A DNA stretch of 35,814 nt from the NCBI GenBank assembly GCA_020847355.1, contig JADLCG010000149.1:1-35814 (forward strand). The letters run 5' to 3'. Position numbers and translations under genes: made by a program. The notes below the pieces were generated by a model that was given only the letters and a program-made list of their open reading frames with translations, did no database searches and was not told where the DNA came from. Position 1 is the first letter of the stretch; every line of letters begins with the position of its first letter. This stretch comes from Anaerolineales bacterium. GTDB taxonomy: Bacteria; Chloroflexota; Anaerolineae; Anaerolineales; Villigracilaceae. Shown one piece after another: positions 1 through 7,429 of the stretch.

Positions 1-842
1 GGCGTGAAAGTCTCTGTGCCGATAGCGCTAGTTGCAGTTGCGGTACTTGTGACAATAGGCGTATCTGTAACGGTTGGCGCGCTCGTTGAGGTGGGCGTGT
101 TGGTGACGATGGGAATGCTCGTTGCAGTTGCCGTGCTTGTCGGCGGGTTGGTGGCGGTGGGCGTATTCGTCGCAGTCGGCGTTCGAGTCGGCGTGGAAGT
201 AGGCACGCCGTCAAATGAGTTGAGCAAAGGTTGCATCAAGCCGAGGGTTTGCCCATTTTTTGTAAAAGTAGTCACATTAGTCGTGGCGTTGAAGTTGACT
301 GCCCAGCCGGCAAATTTTGTCTCTGCCACTTTAGGACGCATGACGAAATGTAAATGCGGACCGGGAAATTTATTACCAGTACAAACGCGCGCGCGGACGT
401 TATCCGCAATGACGGCGAGTCTTTGATTCCGCGTGACCGTATCGCCAACGCTGACTTGAATATTAGCCAGATGCCAATATTCGGTTGTCCAGCCATTGCC
501 GTGATTAATCACAATATGACAACTGGAAACGGTTGTCACCGTGCCGTTCGCCGCCGCCGCGACCCAGAAATTAGATGTATCTTCGCCGATGACCATATTG
601 GTATGCGGAGCAAAATCAACTGCGCCGCCCATCAAATAATTGTGCGGGCTGGTGGGCGGGCGACGCGAGCCATTATCAAAGCCGCCGTAAGCCACCCAAG
701 CCAAACCTTGCTCCCAGGGGAGTTGGAACATATCCCCTGGCGGCGGGGCGGGCAAGTTGTTTCGCGCTTCTACCGTTTCCGGAAAAGCGGAAAGGAGCAT
801 GGCAAATAGAAGAAAAATCTGCAAGAGGTGTTTTATTTTCAT
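1..842 (-). CDS. M23-family metallopeptidase, exported, C-terminus beyond window
   Basis: Probable zinc peptidase of the M23 (LytM/lysostaphin-like) fold, which usually cuts peptidoglycan cross-bridges outside the cell. The ATG at 842 follows a GAGGAG ribosome site. The first 20 or so residues (basic start, then a Leu/Phe-rich stretch) form a signal peptide. The catalytic domain covers roughly residues 45-170. His67 and Asp76 in a GGAVDF context, His124 and the GPHLHF motif with His163 and His165 match the zinc and catalytic residues. After residue 213 the chain becomes a Thr/Pro-rich linker that runs off the window, so a further domain or anchor may follow. The His-to-Asp spacing of 9 is wider than the usual 4 of the common M23B type. 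The fold is fairly certain, but the substrate is not; some family members are non-catalytic. Confidence 0.85.
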   Translation of the reverse strand, partial: MKIKHLLQIFLLFAMLLSAFPETVEARNNLPAPPPGDMFQLPWEQGLAWVAYGGFDNGSRRPPTSPHNYLMGGAVDFAPHTNMVIGEDTSNFWVAAAANGTVTTVSSCHIVINHGNGWTTEYWHLANIQVSVGDTVTRNQRLAVIADNVRARVCTGNKFPGPHLHFVMRPKVAETKFAGWAVNFNATTNVTTFTKNGQTLGLMQPLLNSFDGVPTSTPTRTPTATNTPTATNPPTSTATATSIPIVTNTPTSTSAPTVTDTPIVTSTATATSAIGTETFT

Positions 843-882
843 AACTTCTGCTCCTCAACGAGCTGGCTTGATACGTTCATTT

Positions 883-1566
883 CTAGCGTTTTGGTTGATT
901 ATTCGCGCCGCGTAATTGGCGAAAGAGAATAAAAATGCCAACTACAAGGATAATTCCAAGAATACCGACCAAGCCGAGCGTCCCCTTTGGTAAAGAGGGG
1001 GAAGCCGGCGTAGCGGCGATTGTGTTTGGCGCAAGCGAAAGCGGCGCGCCGGATACAGCCGGCAATTCCTGAGCCGCGCCTTGCGCGCTATCAATAGTTA
1101 ATGAGACTTTATTTGAGCCAAGGCTAATGCCGCCTAACGGAGCGGCAAAACCCGCTTCGTTACGAATAGCCAGATCAGCTTTTTCTAGAGTTAGTTCAGT
1201 TTGACAGCCGCCCAATGTGGTGAAGCGCACTTCTGCGATTATGCCATTGACGGTTTGCGGCGCGGAACTGGCGAAAGATGCGTCAACCAATCCGCTGTTT
1301 TGCGGGAGGAATAACCCGTTCATTCCGGAAATTGGGCTGGTTGCCGTTACTGGCGTTACACACGCTGGATCATAGCGAATCTGAAAGTTGAAGCCTTGAA
1401 TTGGCGTGGCTGAAAGCGCATTGACATTGACGATAACGGTCTCGCCGGTTTTGAAGGCGGTGAGAGCGCCTGTCAGCCAAATGGTTTCTGGAGCTTGCGC
1501 GTTGACCTTAAATGCTGAAAAAATTGTGATGAAGATCGCAATTAGAGTGGCGGTGATGGATTTCAT
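883..1566 (-). CDS. Membrane-anchored cohesin-domain protein
   Basis: 227-residue exported protein. Residues 1-23 are a signal peptide ending in VNA. Residues 28-158 form a cohesin-type beta-sandwich, recognisable by the FNFQIRYDP strand and the later GIIAEVRF strand. A Pro/Ala/Ser linker follows, then one membrane helix (about 196-215) and a short basic tail that would lie in the cytoplasm. Cohesins bind dockerin modules and classically hold enzymes on a scaffold. A single membrane-held cohesin could act as a cell-surface docking point. The next gene upstream encodes a dockerin, so the two products are candidate partners (inference). The start has a GGAG site 6 nt ahead. Cohesin-like folds also occur outside cellulosomes in a general adhesion role. 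Confidence 0.75.
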   Translation of the reverse strand: MKSITATLIAIFITIFSAFKVNAQAPETIWLTGALTAFKTGETVIVNVNALSATPIQGFNFQIRYDPACVTPVTATSPISGMNGLFLPQNSGLVDASFASSAPQTVNGIIAEVRFTTLGGCQTELTLEKADLAIRNEAGFAAPLGGISLGSNKVSLTIDSAQGAAQELPAVSGAPLSLAPNTIAATPASPSLPKGTLGLVGILGIILVVGIFILFRQLRGANNQPKR

Positions 1567-1578
1567 TGATTCTCCAGA

Positions 1579-1603
1579 GGAGGCGCGTAAACTACGCGCC
1601 TCC
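1579..1603 (-). other. Intercistronic hairpin in front of the cohesin gene
   Basis: An 11-bp perfect inverted repeat (GGAGGCGCGTA / TACGCGCCTCC) with a 3-nt loop lies between the dockerin/cohesin gene and the cohesin gene. No T-run follows on the minus strand, so it is not a standard terminator. The stem ends 3 nt before the GGAG ribosome site of the downstream gene, so it could protect the upstream mRNA or tune translation of the downstream one. Confidence 0.6.
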
Positions 1604-1617
1604 CTTTGATTTCTATA

Positions 1618-3087
1618 TTATTGAACTGCCCAAGCCAAAGCGCCAGACTGACCGTAATTGCCAGCCAAAAGCTCAAGGTCAAGGATGTTGATCGTGCCGT
1701 CGTTATTCAAATCGGCGGCGGCGGGCGCGGCGAGGTTGTAGTTCATGCCAATGCTCATCGCGTCAAATTGATCAATCGTATTGTTGCCGTCAATATCGCC
1801 AGCCAACAAGATTACGGTTTGCATGGTCGTTGTGCTTCCGCCAACGATGGTGGGCGAGCCTTGCGCGCTGAGGTATCCTGCGGCGCTAGCGACAACGGTA
1901 TAGTTTCCGCCGAGCGCGGTTAAGTTGAATGTGCCGTCTGGGTTAACTACGGCTGAAGTGTTCAGCGTAGTATCTGGATTGTACAAGCTAACGGTGACGG
2001 GTTTGCTGGCTAGAACTTGTCCGTTTAAATTTCCTTGCGGCGTGGTGACTGTCAAGTTTGCGGTTGTAGAGGGGATCGAGAAGAGCGTATCGCTTCCGTC
2101 TGAGACGCGCACGACGCATTGAATATTTGCAGAACCGGCTTGCAATCCGAGAATATCAAATGTGAATGCGGTTCCCGGCGTTGTGGCTTTGTTCCCGTTG
2201 CTTCCGGCGATGGCGACGATGAATGTGCCGCCGGCAGGTCCGTTGACGACCATCACCGGGCTAGGACCAAAGACGCTACCAGCTACGAAATTGCTGATTT
2301 GAATTATCGTTGGATCGTAGGTACAAGTGAATTCTGCGCTGGTGTAACCGCTGGCAGGCGTATTGTTCAAGATTACGCTTCCAGTTGAAGTCCCATTGAC
2401 GTTGATGCTGACTGGGCTAGCTACAACCGAAACAAAAGGCGTGACGGGCGTGACGGTTGCTGTGACTGGGATGGTTGCGGTCGGCGTGAAAGTTGGGCCT
2501 GCGGTTGAAGTCACTACGCTGGTGGGCGTAGCGGTCGCTGGCGCTGGGGTGAAAGTAGGCGTGAGGCTGGGTCCTGCGGTGGAAGTGACGATGCTGGTGG
2601 GCGTAGCCGTTGCCGGGCTGGGCGTCGAAGTGAATGTCGGCGCAACTGAAGTGGAAGTGGCAGTTGGAACGATCGGCGTGGGCGTGGCGGTTGAACTGTT
2701 CGTTTGACGAATTGTCAGGTTGTAGGTGCCGCTTCCGGAGAATGGCTCAATTTGAACGTAGTATGTCCCGGCGGGTTGCGTGCTGGTGACTGCGCCATTT
2801 TGGGCGGTAATCTCATTACTGTTTTGGTCTAGCACTCTCACCACCGGAATCAAATCTCCGCTGGAAGGGATTGCCGTGATCGTGAAGGTATAAGTTTGCC
2901 CGAAAACAAATTGCCATTTTTCGAAGCGATTGCTATCTACATAGCCGGTATAGGTTGCGTCCCAATAGGTCAGCGTGCGGTCAATAATATCCGATGACGG
3001 CGCGGCTTTGGCTGGGCTGGCGGCGCTAAAACCGCTAACTAACAAAGCCATCAAAATTGAGAAGCGGAGCAAGGCATTGAGTTTCAT
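1618..3087 (-). CDS. Exported multidomain protein with cohesin and dockerin domains
   Basis: 489-residue secreted protein. The ATG at 3087 is chosen over an earlier in-frame start at 3141 because AGGAG sits 8 nt ahead of it and a clean signal peptide (1-28, ending AKA) begins there. Order of domains: a beta-rich N-terminal domain resembling pre-peptidase C-terminal folds (30-127), a Thr/Pro-rich linker with a 25-residue tandem repeat (132-217), a cohesin-like domain (218-348), a carboxypeptidase-regulatory-like Ig fold (350-427) and a C-terminal dockerin type I (428-478). The dockerin has two calcium loops, Asp431-Asp433-Asn435-Thr437-Asp442 and Asp459-Asn461-Asp463-Thr465-Asp470. No catalytic domain is visible, so it looks like an adaptor or matrix protein rather than an enzyme. 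It lies directly upstream of the anchored cohesin gene and probably shares its mRNA. Confidence 0.8.
   Translation of the reverse strand: MKLNALLRFSILMALLVSGFSAASPAKAAPSSDIIDRTLTYWDATYTGYVDSNRFEKWQFVFGQTYTFTITAIPSSGDLIPVVRVLDQNSNEITAQNGAVTSTQPAGTYYVQIEPFSGSGTYNLTIRQTNSSTATPTPIVPTATSTSVAPTFTSTPSPATATPTSIVTSTAGPSLTPTFTPAPATATPTSVVTSTAGPTFTPTATIPVTATVTPVTPFVSVVASPVSINVNGTSTGSVILNNTPASGYTSAEFTCTYDPTIIQISNFVAGSVFGPSPVMVVNGPAGGTFIVAIAGSNGNKATTPGTAFTFDILGLQAGSANIQCVVRVSDGSDTLFSIPSTTANLTVTTPQGNLNGQVLASKPVTVSLYNPDTTLNTSAVVNPDGTFNLTALGGNYTVVASAAGYLSAQGSPTIVGGSTTTMQTVILLAGDIDGNNTIDQFDAMSIGMNYNLAAPAAADLNNDGTINILDLELLAGNYGQSGALAWAVQ
2467..2616 (-). repeat. 75-bp imperfect tandem repeat encoding the Thr/Pro linker
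   Basis: Two adjacent copies of a 25-residue unit, beginning PATATPTS and containing VTSTAGP and TPT, make up residues 158-207 of the cohesin/dockerin protein. The DNA copies are also similar, so this is a recent in-frame duplication and a likely length-variable site. Linkers of this type are usually glycosylated spacers. Confidence 0.7.
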
Positions 3088-3306
3088 GTTGAAATTCTCC
3101 TTTGAATATTGAACGATGCGGGATGTAATGTACGTTTGCATTATTGTAAGTGGGGGATTTGCTCATTCGCATTACAAAACGATTACGATGCGCGCTGAAC
3201 GATTAATAAAAAACGCCCCAAGACTTAACCCAAACAGGGTTTTATCTCGAAGCGCTTTAATTTTCTCTTACGATTTCGTTACAATGCGAATAGGAACAGA
3301 GTACCG

Positions 3307-3660
3307 CTAGTTTTTTACGCTTTCCGCAATCTTCAATAACCGCGCCACGCTGACCGGTTTAATTAACACGTGATCCGCTTTGCCGGTCACGGTTTTGGCT
3401 TTGATGAAATCGGCAGTGACGACGACCACCACCGTGTTTGGATAGCGTTTACGAATCACTTCTAGAATGTCCACGCCGGAGGCGAAAGGGAGGTGAATGT
3501 CTAGGATCACCAGCGTTGGCTCGGCTTTGTCTAGAAGCGCTGGGTATTTATCTCCATTGGCGTCAATGGCGGTTTCAAAATCCGCCTTTTCTAAAGTCGC
3601 TTGAAAAATTGCGCTAAGCTTGGGGTCGTCTTCGACGATGATGGCGTAAGGTTTTGGCAT
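3307..3660 (-). CDS. Single-domain response regulator
   Basis: 117-residue CheY-like receiver domain with no output domain. The acidic pocket (Glu10, Asp11, Asp12), phospho-acceptor Asp54, switch Thr82 and Lys101-Pro102 are all present, so it should be phosphorylatable. It starts 7 nt after the stop of the large histidine kinase gene, so the two are almost certainly co-transcribed and form a pair. With no DNA-binding part, it must act by protein contact or pass phosphate on to another protein. The T(A/S)-Lys spacing is slightly short because the alpha4-beta5 region is compact. Confidence 0.93.
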   Translation of the reverse strand: MPKPYAIIVEDDPKLSAIFQATLEKADFETAIDANGDKYPALLDKAEPTLVILDIHLPFASGVDILEVIRKRYPNTVVVVVTADFIKAKTVTGKADHVLIKPVSVARLLKIAESVKN

Positions 3661-3667
3661 ATCTTAA

Positions 3668-6667
3668 TTATTCTCCGGGCGCGTTTTTGATGGGCAGACG
3701 AACGGTAAAACAACTGCCTTGCCCTAGAACGCTGTCTAAGGCGATTGAGCCGTCCATTAATTCGACGAGTTGTCTGGTGATCGTTAACCCCAAACCTGAT
3801 CCGCGATTTTCGCGGGTGATGGAATTGCTAACTTGCCGAAACGGCTCAAAAATGTGTTGACGATCTTCCTCGGCAATGCCTACGCCTGTGTCTTTAATTT
3901 CAATAGACCAATAAGCTGGTTCAGGGCGCTTGAGGTTAATTTCAATTCCGCCAACGCGCGTGAATTTTATGGCATTCCCCGCTAAATTGACGACGATCTG
4001 TTGAAGCCTTTTTTGATCGCCATACAGTTCAATCGGTAGTTCGTCTGAGATGCTGGAGCTAAAAGCGAGATTTTTTTTGCTTGCCAGCACCGCAAGCGTA
4101 GCTTGTATTTTATCAAGAAATTCTTTGGGCGAGAAATATTCGTCGTTCAAACTCATTGAATTGGCTTCGATCTGCGCCTCGTCCAAAAGGTCGTTGATGA
4201 TGTTGGTGAGATAATGCGTGCCTTCGATGATATTATTCACCGCTTTGCCTTGCTTCGCGTCTAAAGCCCCAAACGCTTCAATTTGAAGCAATTCGGCGTA
4301 GCCCAAAATTGTGCCCAGCGGCGTTCGTAATTCATGGCTCACTCTGGAAAGCAATTGGCTTTTTAATTGATTGGCGTTGATGGCTTGATCGCGCGAAAGC
4401 GCAATCGCTTCTTGCGCCTTTTTGATCTGCGTAATATCGCGCGCCACCGCCTGAAAACCGAGGATTTGATCGCCGTCTTTGATCAGTTGTACATTCTGCC
4501 CAATCCAGACTTCTTCGCCGGCGTATGTGTTGGCGGGGAATTCAAGATAGGTGATATCTTCTTTGCGGAGGAGTTGTTTTTCGTAGAATCTTTTGACGCG
4601 ATGCCGCCATTCCGGCACGATCACTTCGGTGAAATGTTTACCGAGCGCATCTTCTTCTTTTTCCGCTCCCATCAGGTATTGGGTGATCGGATTTACATAA
4701 ATGAAGAAGCCGTTATAGTCAGTGCGATAGATAATATCGTTGGCATTTTCAACGATCTGACGAAAACGATTTTCGCTCTCCTGAAGCGACTTTTGCGCCT
4801 GCAGAGATTGCTCGTGAGCGATTTCCAGATCGTGCGTGCGTTCTCCCACGCGCTGTTCCAGCAAATCGCGCTCTTGTTGCAATAAATTCAGCGCCTGAAC
4901 TTCTTTTTGCCAAGCTGTGTTGAGATTATCCAACAACAGAATCACGGAGGTTTGCAATGCGCCCGTACAGGTTAGAAAAACAATCGCGCTGGCTAACCCA
5001 GCTTGAATGGACAGCGGCGAAAGACTTTCGTTGGGCAAAATTTGCGGCGGGCGGAATAGCCCAGCGCCGATCAAAACGCCAAAGCTTGTAATCGTCAGCG
5101 TCCCAAGTATCAAGGCGTAGAGCGCTTCGCGCCAGCCGGTTAGGACTGCGGTGATAATTGCAAAACTCGCAAGGAAGATGAAACTTTCCGCTGAAAAGCC
5201 AAAGTTGAAAATTTCCACAAGCCCGAAGCTATAGATAATAGTCAGAAAGCCGAGGACGCGTACATTGTATTTGAGCGCGCGCTGAATGCCCAAAAACCAG
5301 AGCAAGAGACAAAAGAATCCGTAAGCAAAATTAACCGCCGTAATTTTTTCGCTTGGAATTAGAGAAAGCGCGTAGCCCAACGTGCCAACGCTGGCGGCGA
5401 TTCTAATAATATTGGTGAAAATTCTCTCCCGCGTTTTATGCCATGTCGGGTTGACATTTGGAGGGATGAATAAATCTTCGTTGACCGGGACAATGTAGAA
5501 ACTTTTCGAGCGCTCCCAGAATGAGCTTTTTTTCGTCTGCGCTACAGACGCGCTCTGGCTGGCTTCTGACATGCGAGGAATATTTACCTCGCTGATAGGA
5601 ACAGTCCTTTCCGAGGCGAATCTGGGTTGCGGAATCAAAGCCTGATCGAGCGCGCGAAGCATGATGACCCGCCCAACCGTTTTCTCATGCGCGTCAACGA
5701 GCGGATAAAAGTGAATGTGATATCTGCGAAGCGCATCCCCGGAGCCGACTGCGATCTCCTCGCTGGCTTCAATCACATTGCGGAAGCGTTCAATCAGATG
5801 GGGCCACGGGCTGAACAGCGCCGAGCCGTTTTTTCCGAGCGCATTGACAATTGGCACGCCGATCATTCGCGCGGCGGATAAGTTAATATCCACCACGTTG
5901 CCTTTTGTATCCAAAACGATCATGCCGTCTTGCAGGGCTTCGATGATCAAATCCCGCGCGATTGGAGCAATGTCTATAATGCGGAAGCCAAACATCGCCC
6001 AAGTGAAGGCGACGACAGTGATGGTCAGCGCAAAGGGCGTAATATCCAAATATGGGATTGGGCTATAACCGCTGAAATACAGAATGTTTCCGATCCACGG
6101 CGCGAGGACGGCGACGGTCATGGTGACGGCTTGACGCCGATACATGCCTTTTCTGCGAATGACGGCGCGAATTACCAAAACGGCGCTGACGAGTAAACTT
6201 AAATATGAATACGCAAAATGAACGAAGAACCAAGTTCCATGAGTCACTGCCAACGCTGAAAACGCATCCTCTTGCTGGATGTGGTATTCGCTCCAAATTA
6301 AGCCGTGATATTTTGTGGTTAAAGCGAGGAGCGCGGTAAGCGTTGGAATCACTGCAAGCAGAATCTTCCAGCGCTTAGAGATGGGCTGAGCTTGGGCGCT
6401 AAAATCTAAAGCGAAGATCAATCCGCCATAAGTTGAGAATGGGATGCCGATGTATTGAATTACGCCCCAAATATATTTGGTCTCTAACGTAGCTCCCACA
6501 ATTTCTAAAGCATAGCCGACCGACCAAATCAAAATAGAAAGCGACATGATGAAGAGCGCAAATGCGCCGCTTGCGGAACGGCGCGCCCAAGTGTAGCTTC
6601 CGGTGAATAATGCGATAATCGCCGTGACGATTAATGGCAGAATATATGGATTGTATTCAAAACTCAT
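3668..6667 (-). CDS. Hybrid-sensor histidine kinase with two membrane blocks and two PAS domains
   Basis: 999-residue membrane sensor kinase. Residues 1-230 hold about seven membrane helices, like the histidine-kinase N-terminal 7TM region. A PAS domain (240-340) follows. A second block of about six helices (415-580) comes next, then a coiled coil (585-632), a second PAS (632-750), a HisKA domain with the phospho-acceptor His778 in SHELRTPLG, and an ATPase domain with the N box (Asn898), DTGVG (926-930) and GSGLGL (956-961). Kinase activity looks intact. The ATG follows AGGGTG. The partner regulator is the next gene downstream. The ligand is unknown. Two membrane sensor modules in one chain is unusual and may mean a fusion of two kinases' input parts. 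It carries no receiver domain of its own. Confidence 0.92.
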   Translation of the reverse strand: MSFEYNPYILPLIVTAIIALFTGSYTWARRSASGAFALFIMSLSILIWSVGYALEIVGATLETKYIWGVIQYIGIPFSTYGGLIFALDFSAQAQPISKRWKILLAVIPTLTALLALTTKYHGLIWSEYHIQQEDAFSALAVTHGTWFFVHFAYSYLSLLVSAVLVIRAVIRRKGMYRRQAVTMTVAVLAPWIGNILYFSGYSPIPYLDITPFALTITVVAFTWAMFGFRIIDIAPIARDLIIEALQDGMIVLDTKGNVVDINLSAARMIGVPIVNALGKNGSALFSPWPHLIERFRNVIEASEEIAVGSGDALRRYHIHFYPLVDAHEKTVGRVIMLRALDQALIPQPRFASERTVPISEVNIPRMSEASQSASVAQTKKSSFWERSKSFYIVPVNEDLFIPPNVNPTWHKTRERIFTNIIRIAASVGTLGYALSLIPSEKITAVNFAYGFFCLLLWFLGIQRALKYNVRVLGFLTIIYSFGLVEIFNFGFSAESFIFLASFAIITAVLTGWREALYALILGTLTITSFGVLIGAGLFRPPQILPNESLSPLSIQAGLASAIVFLTCTGALQTSVILLLDNLNTAWQKEVQALNLLQQERDLLEQRVGERTHDLEIAHEQSLQAQKSLQESENRFRQIVENANDIIYRTDYNGFFIYVNPITQYLMGAEKEEDALGKHFTEVIVPEWRHRVKRFYEKQLLRKEDITYLEFPANTYAGEEVWIGQNVQLIKDGDQILGFQAVARDITQIKKAQEAIALSRDQAINANQLKSQLLSRVSHELRTPLGTILGYAELLQIEAFGALDAKQGKAVNNIIEGTHYLTNIINDLLDEAQIEANSMSLNDEYFSPKEFLDKIQATLAVLASKKNLAFSSSISDELPIELYGDQKRLQQIVVNLAGNAIKFTRVGGIEINLKRPEPAYWSIEIKDTGVGIAEEDRQHIFEPFRQVSNSITRENRGSGLGLTITRQLVELMDGSIALDSVLGQGSCFTVRLPIKNAPGE

Positions 6668-6705
6668 AGAATCACCCTAAATGTTGAGATTGTGCCGGTA
6701 ATTCT

Positions 6706-6734
6706 ACTGTATAAACCCCTTTTTTAGCTTGCAA
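6706..6734 (-). promoter_or_regulatory. Possible promoter of the kinase/regulator operon
   Basis: On the minus strand TTGCAA is followed after 17 nt by TACAGT (each 4/6 to consensus); an overlapping TATACA box gives a 15-nt spacer. It lies about 40-65 nt ahead of the kinase ATG in the only gap of useful size upstream. Confidence 0.35.
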
Positions 6735-6767
6735 GTTAATTAAAGAGAAAACGGATTCTAGCTCCCT

Positions 6768-6809
6768 GCTCAAGCCGCCGTCCTCGGCGGCGGGGACGCC
6801 GCTTTGAGC
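6768..6809. other. GC-rich nested inverted repeat
   Basis: A 7-bp perfect stem (GCCGCCG, loop TCCT, CGGCGGC) lies inside a wider imperfect one closed by GCTCAA / TTGAGC. On the minus strand it is 32 nt past the stop of the small membrane protein gene and is followed by a weakly T-rich stretch. It may be the 3' end of that operon or a small palindromic repeat element; I cannot tell which. Confidence 0.45.
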
Positions 6810-6841
6810 GATAGTTTGTAAAATTTATTTCGACCGACTAC

Positions 6842-7429
6842 CTAGCTGGCGGCTTGACTGATAAATGGTGCATAGTCGAAGATCGCAATTAATACAGTCA
6901 TCAGCAGGGTGATTAAGCCAACTTTGGTCAACAGCGCTTTAGGCGTAGCAGAATCCGCGGCGTAACGGATCAGCGTGACCAAACATCCGCTGGCGAGCAT
7001 AAAGCCGGCGGCATGAAGCGCGACCAACAAGAGCGGAAAATGATTGAGCGCTTCGCTAAGCGCAATTCCTCCGCCGACGAGCGCGCCAAAGATCCAATCT
7101 GCAAGGTAAGGCTTCTTCAGTTTTCCGGTGAAGAGAATATACGCCAACAGCAAGGCGCAGGCAATCGAGAAAATGATTCCCGATGATCCAACGGTGGGCG
7201 CGTCAAAAGGTCTGGCTTCGAGCGTGGTGGGGATAATTTTGAGCGGCTCGGTGGCGCTGATGATGAAGGCGCATAAAAAGCTACTGCCAATCATCATAAG
7301 TAGGCTTTTCCACCATGCCCAACCTTGCTTCAATTTCGCTAGGCTGAAGACGATCCCTAGAATGATCGGCAGATTTTGAATGTATTCGATCAGTAAGACC
7401 CAGCTAAATTTGAGAATCCAATCTATCAT
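6842..7429 (-). CDS. Polytopic membrane protein of unknown function, DUF1385 partner
   Basis: 195 residues with about six hydrophobic helices separated by short loops and no soluble domain. I do not recognise the family. Its ATG overlaps the stop codon of the DUF1385 gene (ATGA, 4 nt), which implies translational coupling and suggests that the two membrane proteins are made in fixed ratio. No catalytic motif is visible: charged residues inside the membrane segments are few. It is the last gene of a three-gene set with an M20 peptidase. A role in the same complex as the DUF1385 protein is inference from the overlap only. Confidence 0.7.
   Translation of the reverse strand: MIDWILKFSWVLLIEYIQNLPIILGIVFSLAKLKQGWAWWKSLLMMIGSSFLCAFIISATEPLKIIPTTLEARPFDAPTVGSSGIIFSIACALLLAYILFTGKLKKPYLADWIFGALVGGGIALSEALNHFPLLLVALHAAGFMLASGCLVTLIRYAADSATPKALLTKVGLITLLMTVLIAIFDYAPFISQAAS

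Noticed and set aside
4-426. Plus-strand frame with Val/Gly-rich repeat
   Set aside because: It is antisense to the Thr/Pro linker of the M23 gene; such linkers read as Val/Gly repeats on the other strand. The minus-strand frame has a signal peptide and catalytic motifs.
2363-2707. Plus-strand Val/Gly-rich frame
   Set aside because: Antisense to the Thr/Pro linker of the cohesin/dockerin gene, with no ribosome site.
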